The position numbers and the translations under genes are program-made. The notes beneath the pieces are model-generated. The model saw only the letters and a list, made by a program, of their open reading frames with translations, made no database searches and was not told the DNA's origin. This document shows positions 14,629-22,967 of a DNA stretch of 46,782 nt, piece by piece (position 1 is the first letter of the stretch; every line of letters begins with the position of its first letter). The DNA lies in contig CAKNOA010000015.1 in the NCBI GenBank assembly GCA_930990065.1, positions 1-46,782 on the forward strand, written 5' to 3'. The DNA comes from an uncultured Clostridia bacterium (lineage in GTDB: Bacteria; Bacillota; Clostridia; Oscillospirales; Acutalibacteraceae).

Positions 14629-16401
14629 TTATTCTTCGGCAGCCAGGCGGCGCAGCTCATCGAGCGTATCGGCAAAGCTCTCAATAGCAGCGAGAACAGG
14701 AACGGGAGAGCTCATGTCAACACCGGCGTACCGCAGCACGTCAATGGGATGAGCACTGCAGCCGCTCTTCAGGAAGCGCTTGTAATCTTCCACAGCGGGA
14801 GCGCCTTCCTTCAAGATGCGGCCAGCGATGGCATAAGCAGCCGAAATCCCGGTGGCGTACTGATAGACATAGTAAGCGCGGTAGAAATGGGGGATGCGGG
14901 CCCATTCGTTCGCCAGGGCATCCGTTACGGTAAAGGCCGGTCCGTAATACGTTTCGTTCAGCTGGCGGTGAATGCCGCACAGCTTCTGAGGTGTGAGCGG
15001 TTCGCCGGCTTCGCACAGGCGGTGGGCTTGCCATTCAAAGTCGGCAAACATGGTCTGACGGAACAGGGTGCTGCGCAGGTCATCCAGGCGCTTATCCAGC
15101 AGCACCATCTTTTCGTCCCGGCTGGTGCTGTGGGTGAGCAGATAGTGGCTCAAAAGCTGTTCGTTGACGGTGGAAGCCACTTCGGCACAGAACAGGCTGT
15201 ACCCGCTGTACACAAACGGCTGGGTGTGGGTGGTAAACCAGGTGTGCATGGAATGCCCCAGTTCATGGGCCAGGGTGAACACGTCGTCCAGCGTACCGGT
15301 AAAGTTTGTCAGGATATAGGGGTTATATCCATAGGCACCGGTGGAATAGGCGCCGGTAGCTTTGTTTTTACCGGGCAGCACATCGATCCAGTGTTCGTCG
15401 AAGGCTTTCTGAATCAGGGCGGTGTAATCGTCGCCCAGCACCGCGACCGCTTTCAGCACCAGATCCTTCGCCTCTTCATACGTGTAGGTGCGGGCTTTGC
15501 TGCGGACGATGGGCACAAACAAATCGGAAAAATACAGCGTGGAAAGTCCCAGCCGTTCTTTGCGGAAGGCGACGTAATCGTGCAAGGGCTGCAGATTGTC
15601 GGAGACGGTTTTCAGCAGATTGTCATAGACCTCTTCGGGAATATGGTTTTCAAACAGCGACATGCTCCGGGCACTGTCGAAAGCCCGGGCCCGGGCCAGA
15701 TATACATCGCTTTTCACCGAGCCGCTGTATAGCGTGGTCAGGGTGTGGATGTGCTGGCCATAGGTACCCATCAGAGCGTCATAATAGGCTTTGCGGAAAT
15801 CCTGATCCGGGTTTTCTAGGGCCACCCGGTAATTGGCTTCGTTGGCCGTCATGCTCTGGCCGTCGGGCGTGGTGACTTCGGGGAAAACAATATCATTGAC
15901 GACCAAATCTTCGAACCCTTTTTTGTACAGGCTGCCAAGGTCGCTCATGCGCACCAGCAGTCCCTCGGTTTTCGGGTCCAGCACATGGGCTTTGCGGTCC
16001 AACAGGTCTTTAGCGTACAGGGTATATAGCTTCAGTTCCGACAGTTCTTCGCAATACGCCTGAAATGTTTCCATGGAATACTGCATGAGTTCCGGGGTCA
16101 TGAACGAAAGCTGTTCGCTGATAGCGCTGGCCACATTGCGGAACAGGCCGTTGCGTTCCCCGGCTACCGGGTCGCTCATATCCACGTCCAGAGCCGAAAA
16201 GGCGAAAACAGCGGCGGCGTCCAGTTTTTGCGAAAGGGCCATATACTGTTCAATCGTCTGCTTCAAAGCAGTGGCGCTGTCAGCCAAATGCCCACGGCGG
16301 GCCGACAAATCGGCGCTGAGTTTCTGGCAGGCATCAATATCGGCTTGCCAATCTTCATCGGTGGGATACATGTCGCGCAGCGACCATTTCCATTGATCCA
16401 T
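14629..16401 (-). CDS. pepF: Oligoendopeptidase F (M3B metallopeptidase)
   Basis: A 590-residue cytosolic zinc peptidase that cuts short peptides of roughly 7-17 residues. The zinc site is H379-E-L-G-H383-S inside FTLAHELGHSMHTWF. The third ligand Glu is expected about 25 residues downstream, in the segment SLFCAEVASTVNEQLL. The length and the C-terminal motif FYRAYYVYQYATG fit PepF. ATG 16401 follows AAAGGAG. It is a single-gene unit with its own promoter and a terminator shared with the surface protein gene. A second, more distant M3 peptidase lies at 24974-26671. Confidence 0.93.
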   Translation of the reverse strand: MDQWKWSLRDMYPTDEDWQADIDACQKLSADLSARRGHLADSATALKQTIEQYMALSQKLDAAAVFAFSALDVDMSDPVAGERNGLFRNVASAISEQLSFMTPELMQYSMETFQAYCEELSELKLYTLYAKDLLDRKAHVLDPKTEGLLVRMSDLGSLYKKGFEDLVVNDIVFPEVTTPDGQSMTANEANYRVALENPDQDFRKAYYDALMGTYGQHIHTLTTLYSGSVKSDVYLARARAFDSARSMSLFENHIPEEVYDNLLKTVSDNLQPLHDYVAFRKERLGLSTLYFSDLFVPIVRSKARTYTYEEAKDLVLKAVAVLGDDYTALIQKAFDEHWIDVLPGKNKATGAYSTGAYGYNPYILTNFTGTLDDVFTLAHELGHSMHTWFTTHTQPFVYSGYSLFCAEVASTVNEQLLSHYLLTHSTSRDEKMVLLDKRLDDLRSTLFRQTMFADFEWQAHRLCEAGEPLTPQKLCGIHRQLNETYYGPAFTVTDALANEWARIPHFYRAYYVYQYATGISAAYAIAGRILKEGAPAVEDYKRFLKSGCSAHPIDVLRYAGVDMSSPVPVLAAIESFADTLDELRRLAAEE

Positions 16402-16455
16402 AGCAAAAAAGCTCCTTTATCTAAAAGTAAATAGGCCGTATGACGGTCTTGTTTT

Positions 16456-16484
16456 ATTGTAGCACGGCACAGGTAGGAAAACAA
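16456..16484 (-). promoter_or_regulatory. Promoter of pepF
   Basis: On the minus strand: TTGTTT (16484-16479), a 17-base spacer and TACAAT (16461-16456), about 55 bases before the start. Confidence 0.75.
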
Positions 16485-16504
16485 GGCAAAAGGCTTTCCG
16501 CCTG

Positions 16505-16532
16505 TTCACAAAGGGGCAAACCATGGTATAAT
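16505..16532 (+). promoter_or_regulatory. Promoter of the GNAT-CYTH pair
   Basis: TTCACA (16505-16510), a 16-base spacer and TATAAT (16527-16532), 42 bases before the start. It is divergent from the pepF promoter. Confidence 0.75.
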
Positions 16533-16574
16533 AACAAAAAACTTTGATTCTAACAAAGAAAAGGATGAAATGAT

Positions 16575-17075
16575 ATGGAAGGAATCACGATCCGTCCAGC
16601 TTCCGAACAGGATTGCGGCCGCATTTTGGCGCTTATTCGCGAATTGGCGGCGTATGAACACATGGAACAGGACGTAACGGCCACCGAAGACATCCTGCGG
16701 GCTTCGATTTTTCAGCGGCACATGGCTGGGGTGTTTGTGGCCGAAGCGGACGAACAGGTGATTGGCTACGCCCTTTACTGCCACAATTTTTCTACGTTTT
16801 TGGGAAGGGAAAACCTCTATTTAGAAGATCTGTATGTGACGCCTGCCTGGCGGGGCCATGGGATTGGCACCGGGCTCATTTGCCGGGTAGCCAGACAGGC
16901 GGTAGAGGAAGGATGCCAGCGGCTCGACTGGGTGTGCCTTGATTGGAACCAGCCCAGCCGCGATTTTTACGAAAAACTGGGCGCCCATGCGATGCCCTGG
17001 TGGGTGGGCTACCGGGCAGAAGGGGAGGCCCTACAGGAACTGGCCGGGATTTCCCGGGAAAGGAGCGAAGAATAA
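16575..17075 (+). CDS. GNAT-family N-acetyltransferase
   Basis: A 166-residue acetyltransferase. Motif A, LYLEDLYVTPAWRGHGIGTGL, contains the acetyl-CoA pyrophosphate loop R93-G-H-G-I-G98. DWVCLDWNQPSRDFYEKLGA is motif B with the usual Asn and Tyr. This pattern resembles the diamine/spermidine acetyltransferase-like branch of Firmicutes, but substrate cannot be assigned. ATG 16575 follows AAAAGGA. Its TAA stop overlaps the ATG of the CYTH gene (TAATG), so the two are coupled. Confidence 0.88.
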   Translation: MEGITIRPASEQDCGRILALIRELAAYEHMEQDVTATEDILRASIFQRHMAGVFVAEADEQVIGYALYCHNFSTFLGRENLYLEDLYVTPAWRGHGIGTGLICRVARQAVEEGCQRLDWVCLDWNQPSRDFYEKLGAHAMPWWVGYRAEGEALQELAGISRERSEE

Positions 17076-17563
17076 TGGAAATCGAAAAAAAGTATAAACT
17101 GAGTGCATTCCCGACAGACTTGCCGCTTCTTAAAAAAAGTGTGCAGGAACAGGGGTATTTGTCCGTCACGCCCGCCGTACGCATCCGCCGGGAAACCGGG
17201 GAAGATGGAGTGCGGTATGTGCTGTGTGTGAAAGGCAAAGGCACGCTAGTGCGGGAAGAAGTGGAAGTCGATCTGACAAAAGAAAAGTTTGAGAAGCTCC
17301 AAAATTTACTGTGCGGCCCGCTGATTCGCAAAGATTACCGGGTATACGCGCTGCCCGACGGGCATAAACTCGAGTGCAGTTTGGTAGACGAAGGCACCGA
17401 CAATAGCTTTTATTATGCCGAAGTAGAGTTTTCTTCGCTGGACGAAGCGGCTGCGTTTGTGCCGCCTGCTTGTGTAGGCGAAGATATTACGGAGAAAAAG
17501 GGCGTTAGCATGAGCGCTTTTTGGCAATGTTCCCGAGTAGAAGGAAAGAAATTCGTACTTTAA
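17075..17563 (+). CDS. CYTH-domain protein (triphosphate tunnel metalloenzyme)
   Basis: A 162-residue protein of the CYTH/TTM superfamily, which hydrolyses triphosphates (inorganic triphosphate, thiamine triphosphate) or forms cAMP inside a beta-tunnel. The defining MEIEKKY at the N-terminus, VRIRRE, KGKG, REEVEVDL and YAEVEF strands supply the acidic and basic tunnel residues. The start is ATG 17075, which overlaps the stop of the acetyltransferase gene and follows AAAGGAG; a longer open frame exists upstream but would read inside the acetyltransferase gene. Small stand-alone bacterial CYTH proteins are most often inorganic triphosphatases; that is family knowledge. Confidence 0.85.
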   Translation: MEIEKKYKLSAFPTDLPLLKKSVQEQGYLSVTPAVRIRRETGEDGVRYVLCVKGKGTLVREEVEVDLTKEKFEKLQNLLCGPLIRKDYRVYALPDGHKLECSLVDEGTDNSFYYAEVEFSSLDEAAAFVPPACVGEDITEKKGVSMSAFWQCSRVEGKKFVL

Positions 17564-17567
17564 AGAG

Positions 17568-17594
17568 AAACGCGTTCTAATCAAGGCGTTTTTT
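17568..17594 (+). terminator. Weak intrinsic terminator after CYTH gene
   Basis: AAACGC (17568-17573) pairs with GCGTTT (17586-17591) across a 12-base loop, and the T-run continues to 17594. The stem is short, so termination may be partial. Confidence 0.4.
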
Positions 17595-17605
17595 CCAAAT
17601 TCCTC

Positions 17606-17634
17606 TTTACTTTTTCAAAGTTCTTGTATACAAT
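17606..17634 (+). promoter_or_regulatory. Promoter of the kinase-like gene at 17722
   Basis: TTTACT (17606-17611), a 17-base spacer and TACAAT (17629-17634). It leaves a leader of about 80 bases. Confidence 0.6.
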
Positions 17635-17641
17635 ATAGACA

Positions 17642-17682
17642 AATCCAGAACGGATTGAATCAACCGCCGGTGGATGCGGCGG
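17642..17682 (+). other. Two small hairpins in the 5' leader
   Basis: AATCC (17642-17646) pairs with GGATT (17652-17656), and CCGCC (17664-17668) pairs with GGCGG (17678-17682). Both fall in the leader between the promoter and the ribosome binding site. No T-run or start-site overlap is visible, so they may only stabilise the RNA. Confidence 0.4.
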
Positions 17683-17721
17683 AATCTATAGCATTTCATT
17701 TTAGAGAGGAGTCATTGGTTT

Positions 17722-18471
17722 ATGAATCTTTCACAGGAAAATCTCATCGCCAGCAGCGCTCTGGTAGACATCTACCGCGACGGAGACATGTGCGTGAAGC
17801 TCTTTAAAGAGGGCGTGCGCAAAACAAACCCGCTGTACGAAGCCCTGACCCATGCCCGTGTGGAAGATACCGGGCTGCCGGTTCCGATCATTCACGCGCT
17901 GAGCGTGATCGATGGCCGCTGGGCTATTATTATGGACATGATCGAAGGCGAAACACTGGAAGATCTGATGAAGAAGAACCCCGATAAAATGGATGAATAC
18001 ATCGAGCAGATGGTCGATATCCAGATGCAGGTACATTCCAAAGTTGTTCCGAAATTGAGCAAACTGAAGGATAAAATGAGCCGTCAGATCAATTCGCTGG
18101 ATTTGGACGACACGAAAAAGTACGAACTGCTCACCCGGCTGGAAAGCATGCCCAAACACGTGAAACTGTGCCACGGCAACTTTGTACCGGAGAACATCAT
18201 TTATCGTGACGGCCAGATGTATATCCTCGACTGGATTCAGGCCCGTCAGGGCAACGCCAGTGCCGACGTAGGCAAAACGTACCTGCTTCTGTCGCTGCGC
18301 AACCCCGACATGGCGGAAAAATACCTAAACCTGTTCTGTGAAAAATCCAAGACCGACAAGCGCTATGTACAGCGCTGGCTGCCCATCGTGGCGGCGGCTT
18401 ATCTGCCCGACGCCAAACCGGAAGAAAAAGAATTCCTGGAAAAATGGGCCGACGTGGTGGAATATCAATAA
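17722..18471 (+). CDS. APH-fold kinase-like protein with HGN in place of HGD
   Basis: A 249-residue protein with the aminoglycoside-phosphotransferase fold. The N-lobe contains CVKLFKEG, with the ATP-binding Lys, and WAIIMDMIEGETLEDL. The catalytic loop reads CHGNFVPENII (H151-G-N), so the usual catalytic Asp is Asn; the DNA is clearly CAC GGC AAC. The second metal-binding Asp is kept in YILDWIQARQGNASADVGKTYLL, a signature of a Firmicutes family of unknown substrate. It may therefore be a pseudokinase, a kinase with an altered mechanism, or a binding protein. ATG 17722 follows GAGAGGAG. It is a single-gene unit with its own promoter and terminator, unlike the intact kinase at 1019. Confidence 0.75.
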   Translation: MNLSQENLIASSALVDIYRDGDMCVKLFKEGVRKTNPLYEALTHARVEDTGLPVPIIHALSVIDGRWAIIMDMIEGETLEDLMKKNPDKMDEYIEQMVDIQMQVHSKVVPKLSKLKDKMSRQINSLDLDDTKKYELLTRLESMPKHVKLCHGNFVPENIIYRDGQMYILDWIQARQGNASADVGKTYLLLSLRNPDMAEKYLNLFCEKSKTDKRYVQRWLPIVAAAYLPDAKPEEKEFLEKWADVVEYQ

Positions 18472-18527
18472 GTCCACCGGTAAAGTTGATTACATCTTCA
18501 TCTTCTTTTCTTTCTATACCGCAGAAG

Positions 18528-18554
18528 GGGCGATCCGAAAGGGTCGCCCTTTTT
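18528..18554 (+). terminator. Intrinsic terminator after the kinase-like gene
   Basis: A 9-bp stem (18528-18536 with 18541-18549, one G-T pair), a GAAA loop and five T. Confidence 0.88.
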
Positions 18555-18599
18555 GCTATAGTTGCATAAAAAATGGGGGGAGAAGACGGGGATTGTCCG

Positions 18600-18628
18600 T
18601 TGACTTGCCCTCTTTCATTCGGTATAAT
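18600..18628 (+). promoter_or_regulatory. Promoter of the Gfo/Idh/MocA gene
   Basis: TTGACT (18600-18605), a 17-base spacer and TATAAT (18623-18628). Transcription would start near 18635, so the in-frame start at 18573 cannot be used. Confidence 0.85.
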
Positions 18629-18677
18629 GAAAAAAGCGGGATGGCCCGCAAAAAAGGATGAGGAGTTGGCAAGTATC

Positions 18678-19832
18678 ATGGGATCGAACCTGGATCGCTT
18701 CAAGTTTGACACGGAGGAAGCAAGGGATTATTCCGGCGAAAAGAAACTGAAAATTGGCATTATCGGCACGGGCTGGATTGCGGAATCGCATGTAGACAGC
18801 TACAAACGCTGCCCAGATGTGGAAATTGTCGCAGCAGCTGACCTGGTCCCCGGTAAGGCGAAGGCTTTTTGCGAAAAATTTGGGCTGACAGAGACGCGCT
18901 GCTATGAAAGCCACACGGATCTGCTGGCAAACGAAGAGCTGGACGCTGTCAGCGTGTGCACGTATAACCGCACCCATGCGGTGTGCACCATTGACGCGCT
19001 GAAAAAAGGCGTGCATGTGCTGTGTGAAAAGCCCATGTGCGTGACCATGGACGAAGCGGTGGAAATGCGCCGTGCCGAAAAGGAAAGCGGCAAAATTTTG
19101 TCCATCGGTTTCCAGCCGCGGCTGGACGAAAACATGAAGATGATCAAAAAGATCGTCTCGTCCGGCGAACTGGGCGACATCTATTACATTCAAACGGGTG
19201 GCGGCCGCCGCCGCGGGATCCCCACGCCGTTTGGCACCACGTTTATTGAAGACAAAACGGCCGGTTTGGGGGCTTTGGGCGATATTGGCTGCTACAGCCT
19301 CGATATGGTGCTCAATGCCATTGGTTATCCCCGCCCGCTGACGGTTTCGGGGTACAAATCGGCGTTCTTCGGTACGCGCCCGGATTATTACCCCAAGCAC
19401 CCGGAATACGCCGGAAAATTTGAGGTGGACGATTTCGCCGCGGCCTTTATCCGGCTGGAAGGCGGCATTATCCTCGATTTCCGTATTGCCTGGGCCATGA
19501 ACCTGGATACCCCCGGTGACACCATTATCATGGGCACCAAGGGCAGCCTGCGCATTCCTTCCACGGAATGCTGGAACGGCACAGTAGGCGGCCCCATGAA
19601 GATTTACCACGAAGTGTGCGGCGCTCAGGTGGAGACCGAAATCCCGATTTTGGACAGCAACACCGACGACCTGTTCTACAAAAAGATCCGCTCCTTCCTG
19701 GATGCGGTGCGGGATGGCGGCAAAGCGCCGGTTCCCACGGAACAGATTATTTACAACCAGGCAATTTTGGACGGCATCCGCCGTTCGGCCGAAGCCGGTC
19801 ATGAAGTGACCATCGAAGTTCCGGAAGTGTAA
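18678..19832 (+). CDS. Gfo/Idh/MocA-family NAD(P)-dependent oxidoreductase
   Basis: A 384-residue sugar or polyol dehydrogenase-type protein. The Rossmann motif G30-T-G-W-I-A35 binds the nucleotide; E117-K-P119 in VLCEKPM is the family's catalytic Lys motif, and GDIGCYSLDMVL supplies the later His/Asp-type active-site region, here with Tyr and Asp rather than the usual His. The C-terminal half is the dimerising beta-sheet domain. I chose ATG 18678 because the promoter excludes earlier starts; GAGGAG lies 12 bases upstream, which is rather far, and TTG 18666 is the alternative. Substrate unknown: members oxidise inositol, glucose-fructose, UDP-sugars and others. The MDR dehydrogenase at 21088 could belong to the same pathway. 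Confidence 0.87.
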   Translation: MGSNLDRFKFDTEEARDYSGEKKLKIGIIGTGWIAESHVDSYKRCPDVEIVAAADLVPGKAKAFCEKFGLTETRCYESHTDLLANEELDAVSVCTYNRTHAVCTIDALKKGVHVLCEKPMCVTMDEAVEMRRAEKESGKILSIGFQPRLDENMKMIKKIVSSGELGDIYYIQTGGGRRRGIPTPFGTTFIEDKTAGLGALGDIGCYSLDMVLNAIGYPRPLTVSGYKSAFFGTRPDYYPKHPEYAGKFEVDDFAAAFIRLEGGIILDFRIAWAMNLDTPGDTIIMGTKGSLRIPSTECWNGTVGGPMKIYHEVCGAQVETEIPILDSNTDDLFYKKIRSFLDAVRDGGKAPVPTEQIIYNQAILDGIRRSAEAGHEVTIEVPEV

Positions 19833-19850
19833 GAAAAGATAGTAAAAAAA

Positions 19851-19882
19851 GCGGGCCGGATTCTGTCCGGCCCGCCGTTTTA
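19851..19882 (+). terminator. Intrinsic terminator after the oxidoreductase gene
   Basis: A perfect 10-bp GC-rich stem (19851-19860 with 19866-19875), a 5-base loop and a short T-run. The serine hydrolase ribosome binding site starts just after it, so some read-through may feed that gene. Confidence 0.88.
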
Positions 19883-19901
19883 TCGAAGGAGGCACATATA
19901 T

Positions 19902-21080
19902 ATGGAAGCAGTTAAAGAACGGGCCCAAGCCATTATGGACCGCTACACGCAAAGTGGCTTTTGCGCCGGCAGCAGTTTACTTATTTTGCAGCACGGGGAA
20001 GAAAAGCTGTATGCCCAAAGCGGGTGGGCCGACCGGGACAACCAGATTCCGGTACAGCGCGATACCCTGTTCCGCCTTTACTCCATGAGTAAACCCATCA
20101 CCGGCTGTGCGGCGATGATCCTGCTGGAACGCGGCGTGATTGACCTGTATGAGCCCGTCAGCCAGTATTTGCCTGGTTTTGCAAACTGCATGGTGCGGGG
20201 CCGCGGAACGCCGGAACCCGCCGCCCGGCCGGTGCGCATCCGCGATTTGCTGAGTATGACGTCCGGCCTGCCTTATGGCGATGAAGACACCCAGGCGGGC
20301 AAAGGCGCGCTGTCGCTGTTTGCGGAAATCGGCCGCCGGCTTCACAGCGAAGCGCCCATGACAACGGTGGAAATCGCCAACCGCATGGGGGAAAACGGCC
20401 TGAGTTTTCAGCCCGGCGAACGGTGGATGTACGGGACGTCGGCGGATGTCATGGGGGCGGTCATCGAACAGGCCAGCGGCATGCGCTTTGGGGAGTTCCT
20501 GCAAAAAGAACTGTTCGAGCCGCTGGGCATGAAGGATACGGCGTTTTATGTGCCCGAAGAAAAACGCGCGCGTTTAACAAAGGTATATGAAGAAACCGAA
20601 AACGGAGCTACTCCTATCCATACAGAACACTTGGGGATTTACTGTGAACAAAACAGCACCCCCGCGTTCGAATCGGGAGGCGCCGGTCTGGTTTCCACCT
20701 TGGATGACTATGCCCAATTTGCCCGCATGCTGCGAAACGGCGGCCGCCTGGGCGAAACCGTAATTTTGCAGCCCAGCACCGTGCGCTTTTTTACCAGCGG
20801 CCGTTTGGAACCGTGGCAGGAAACGTCCTTTACATCCCAGTTTGATGGCCTTGCCGGATTTACCTACGGGAATTTTATGCGGGTCCTGAAAGACCCGGGC
20901 CGGGCGTTTATGAACGCCGGGGTTGGCAGCTACGGGTGGGACGGCTGGTTAGGGCCGTACTTTGCCAACGACCCCGAAAACGACCTGACCCTTTTGATGA
21001 TGCTGCAGCGCAAAGACAGCGGCACGGTCTCCATGACCCGGGAACTGATCAATCTGATTACGGCCGCTTTCGGCCGGTAA
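19902..21080 (+). CDS. Serine hydrolase, class C beta-lactamase/esterase fold
   Basis: A 392-residue protein of the AmpC/EstB/DD-peptidase fold. The nucleophile motif is S61-M-S-K64 in RLYSMSKPITG; the second motif is Y176 in WMYGTSADVMGAVIE; a third Gly/His-type motif is less clear, near MNAGVGSYGWDGWLG. There is no signal peptide, so a cytosolic esterase is more likely than a beta-lactamase or wall enzyme. ATG 19902 follows AAGGAGG. I see no separate promoter in the 70 bases before it, so it is probably transcribed by read-through from the oxidoreductase gene. It converges on the MDR gene with only seven bases between stops and no terminator. Confidence 0.87.
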   Translation: MEAVKERAQAIMDRYTQSGFCAGSSLLILQHGEEKLYAQSGWADRDNQIPVQRDTLFRLYSMSKPITGCAAMILLERGVIDLYEPVSQYLPGFANCMVRGRGTPEPAARPVRIRDLLSMTSGLPYGDEDTQAGKGALSLFAEIGRRLHSEAPMTTVEIANRMGENGLSFQPGERWMYGTSADVMGAVIEQASGMRFGEFLQKELFEPLGMKDTAFYVPEEKRARLTKVYEETENGATPIHTEHLGIYCEQNSTPAFESGGAGLVSTLDDYAQFARMLRNGGRLGETVILQPSTVRFFTSGRLEPWQETSFTSQFDGLAGFTYGNFMRVLKDPGRAFMNAGVGSYGWDGWLGPYFANDPENDLTLLMMLQRKDSGTVSMTRELINLITAAFGR

Positions 21081-21087
21081 AAAGGCG

Positions 21088-22083
21088 TCAGGTGCGCACC
21101 AGGCCCTTGATGTACCCGTCGGTATGGGCGGCCATTTCTTCATTAGCGAGGTCGAATTCTTCCAGGGTATAAATATGGCGTTCATCGGCAAGGCCGGTGA
21201 ACGGCCAGATGCCCCGGGATAGAAGCATCATACACCGTTCGCACAGCCCAGCTTCATAGGCAATCCGGCGTTCGTGGCAGTTGATGGTGGTGATGGCCTT
21301 AAAATTCCACAGTTTGTAATCGATGGAACGCAGGCTGTCGTTGTGGTATCCGCCGATCCCCAGCGTACCGTGGGCGCACACCATATCCCCCGCTAACCGC
21401 AGCCCGGATTCCGTGCCGGAAAATTCCATCACCCGCCGGAATCCCACATTGAACAGATCGGCGTTGGTGCCGTCTCGGGTGAGGTCGGGCTTTTTCATGG
21501 TGTCCCAGGTCAGCATGTAATAGGGCGGAAGGGTATCGGGGGTGTAGGTTTCGGTGGCGCCAAAGCGTCGGGCGTTTTCCAGCGCTTCTTTCCGGGGGTC
21601 AACGGCGATAATATCCCCGTAGCCCATGGCTTTGAACAGGGAAATCGCCCCCAGCCCCATATACCCGCATCCCACCACGGCAACGGGGTCCCCCAGAGTT
21701 TCGGGCGGCAATTTCATGGCGGCACTGAGCAGGCAGGCAAGGGGTTCCGCCACGGCGTCTTCGTCGGCCACGTTATCGGGCACATGCACGGTTTTTGCTG
21801 GTTCCATCACGATGTATTCCTTAAAGGCACCGCCGCCCAGCCCGGTGACCCGGTCGCCCACATGGAAGCCCTTCACATGCTGACCTACTTTCGCCACGAC
21901 GCCCATGCTCTCATGGCCCAGTATATCCCCGGGGGCTGCGGTGGCCCAGGGGTACCATTCGCTGTGGCACAGGCCGCTGTAGGTCACCTTTACCAGCAAT
22001 TGGTCGTCGGTAATGGCGGGAATGGGCACATCGATGACCTCGCTTTTGCGCGGGCCGGTGAGAATCAATTGTTTCATAAACAT
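21088..22083 (-). CDS. Zinc-dependent medium-chain alcohol/polyol dehydrogenase (MDR superfamily)
   Basis: A 331-residue NAD(P)-dependent dehydrogenase. The catalytic zinc ligands C39 (SGLCHSEW) and H57-E58 (LGHESMG) are in place and the Rossmann motif VGCGYMGLGAISL is intact. The four-Cys structural zinc loop of classic alcohol dehydrogenases is absent. KTVHVPDNVADEDAVAEPLACLLSA is typical of sugar/polyol dehydrogenase-like members. Substrate unknown. Two starts are possible, ATG 22083 and ATG 22077; GAAGGAG lies four and ten bases upstream respectively. It is divergent from the thioesterase gene; I found no convincing promoter in the 68-base gap. Confidence 0.87.
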   Translation of the reverse strand: MFMKQLILTGPRKSEVIDVPIPAITDDQLLVKVTYSGLCHSEWYPWATAAPGDILGHESMGVVAKVGQHVKGFHVGDRVTGLGGGAFKEYIVMEPAKTVHVPDNVADEDAVAEPLACLLSAAMKLPPETLGDPVAVVGCGYMGLGAISLFKAMGYGDIIAVDPRKEALENARRFGATETYTPDTLPPYYMLTWDTMKKPDLTRDGTNADLFNVGFRRVMEFSGTESGLRLAGDMVCAHGTLGIGGYHNDSLRSIDYKLWNFKAITTINCHERRIAYEAGLCERCMMLLSRGIWPFTGLADERHIYTLEEFDLANEEMAAHTDGYIKGLVRT

Positions 22084-22151
22084 ACAACTCCTTCAAAAGG
22101 GGGCTATGGGGTAGCGGCCCCCAGGGTATGTAAATAAAGAAAAGAGGCACG

Positions 22152-22865
22152 ATGATTTTGTATACAGTCGATAGCCGTGTACGGTATTCGGAACTTGACG
22201 AAACGGGGCACATGAGTTTGCCGGCGTTGCTTGCCTGGCTGCAGGATAGTGCCCTGTTCCATTCGCAGGATGTAGGATGTGGATTGCAGGATTTTGCGCA
22301 AAAAGGACGTATCTGGGTAGTGTCTTCCTGGCAATTACAAATCGAGCGTTTCCCCGTGTTTGGGGAAGATTTTACCGTGGGTACCGGTGCCTGGGATTTT
22401 CGCCGGGCGGAAGGATTGCGGGATTTCCTGTTTACTTCGCCGGATGGAACCCCATGGGCAAAGGCGGCGTCTACCTGGACCCTGATTCGTACCGAAACCG
22501 GGCGCCCGGTACGAGCCACACCGGAAGATACGGAGCCCTATGGGTTGATTGCGCCGCTTCCTATGGAACGGGCGCCCCGGCGCATCACCCTGCCGTCCGA
22601 TTTACAGTCGGCTGGTGAAGTCGTCATTCAGCCGCACCACCTGGATACCAACCGCCACGTCAATAACGGCTGGTACGTACAAATGGCGCTGGATGCGCTG
22701 CCGGAAAAACCGGCGGTGCGGGAAGTGCGGGTGGAATACCACCGGCAAGCCCGGCTGGGCGATACAGTCCTTCCTTTTGTGGGAGTGACCGAAACAAAGG
22801 CGGCCATCGATCTGCGCGGGGAAGACGGCAAAAGCTATGCCAGGGTGCTGTTTTTCACAAAATAA
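22152..22865 (+). CDS. Acyl-ACP thioesterase (FatA/TesA-plant type)
   Basis: A 237-residue double-hotdog thioesterase that releases fatty acids from acyl carrier protein. The N-terminal hotdog contains VRYSELDETGHMSLPALLAWLQDSA. The C-terminal hotdog contains L-D165-T-N167-R-H169-V-N-N-G-W-Y, the DxNxHVNN catalytic block, and VRVEYHRQARLGD. The length matches bacterial PF01643 members. ATG 22152 follows AAAGAGG. Such enzymes in gut anaerobes free medium- or long-chain acids for membrane or export. It is followed at 102 bases by the ribosomal-protection-like gene; no functional link is apparent. Confidence 0.9.
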   Translation: MILYTVDSRVRYSELDETGHMSLPALLAWLQDSALFHSQDVGCGLQDFAQKGRIWVVSSWQLQIERFPVFGEDFTVGTGAWDFRRAEGLRDFLFTSPDGTPWAKAASTWTLIRTETGRPVRATPEDTEPYGLIAPLPMERAPRRITLPSDLQSAGEVVIQPHHLDTNRHVNNGWYVQMALDALPEKPAVREVRVEYHRQARLGDTVLPFVGVTETKAAIDLRGEDGKSYARVLFFTK

Positions 22866-22874
22866 GTGATCAAA

Positions 22875-22904
22875 TTAGATTTTGTTCAGTATACCATATA
22901 CAAT
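22875..22904 (+). promoter_or_regulatory. Possible promoter of the TetM-like gene
   Basis: TTAGAT (22875-22880), an 18-base spacer and TACAAT (22899-22904). It is a moderate match. No attenuator hairpin is visible in the remaining leader. Confidence 0.45.
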
Positions 22905-22967
22905 CTGCGCCATGCCAGACCAAAGTTCAACAAATTTTGCCCCCTCTTTTTGAAAGGAAGGAACCCT

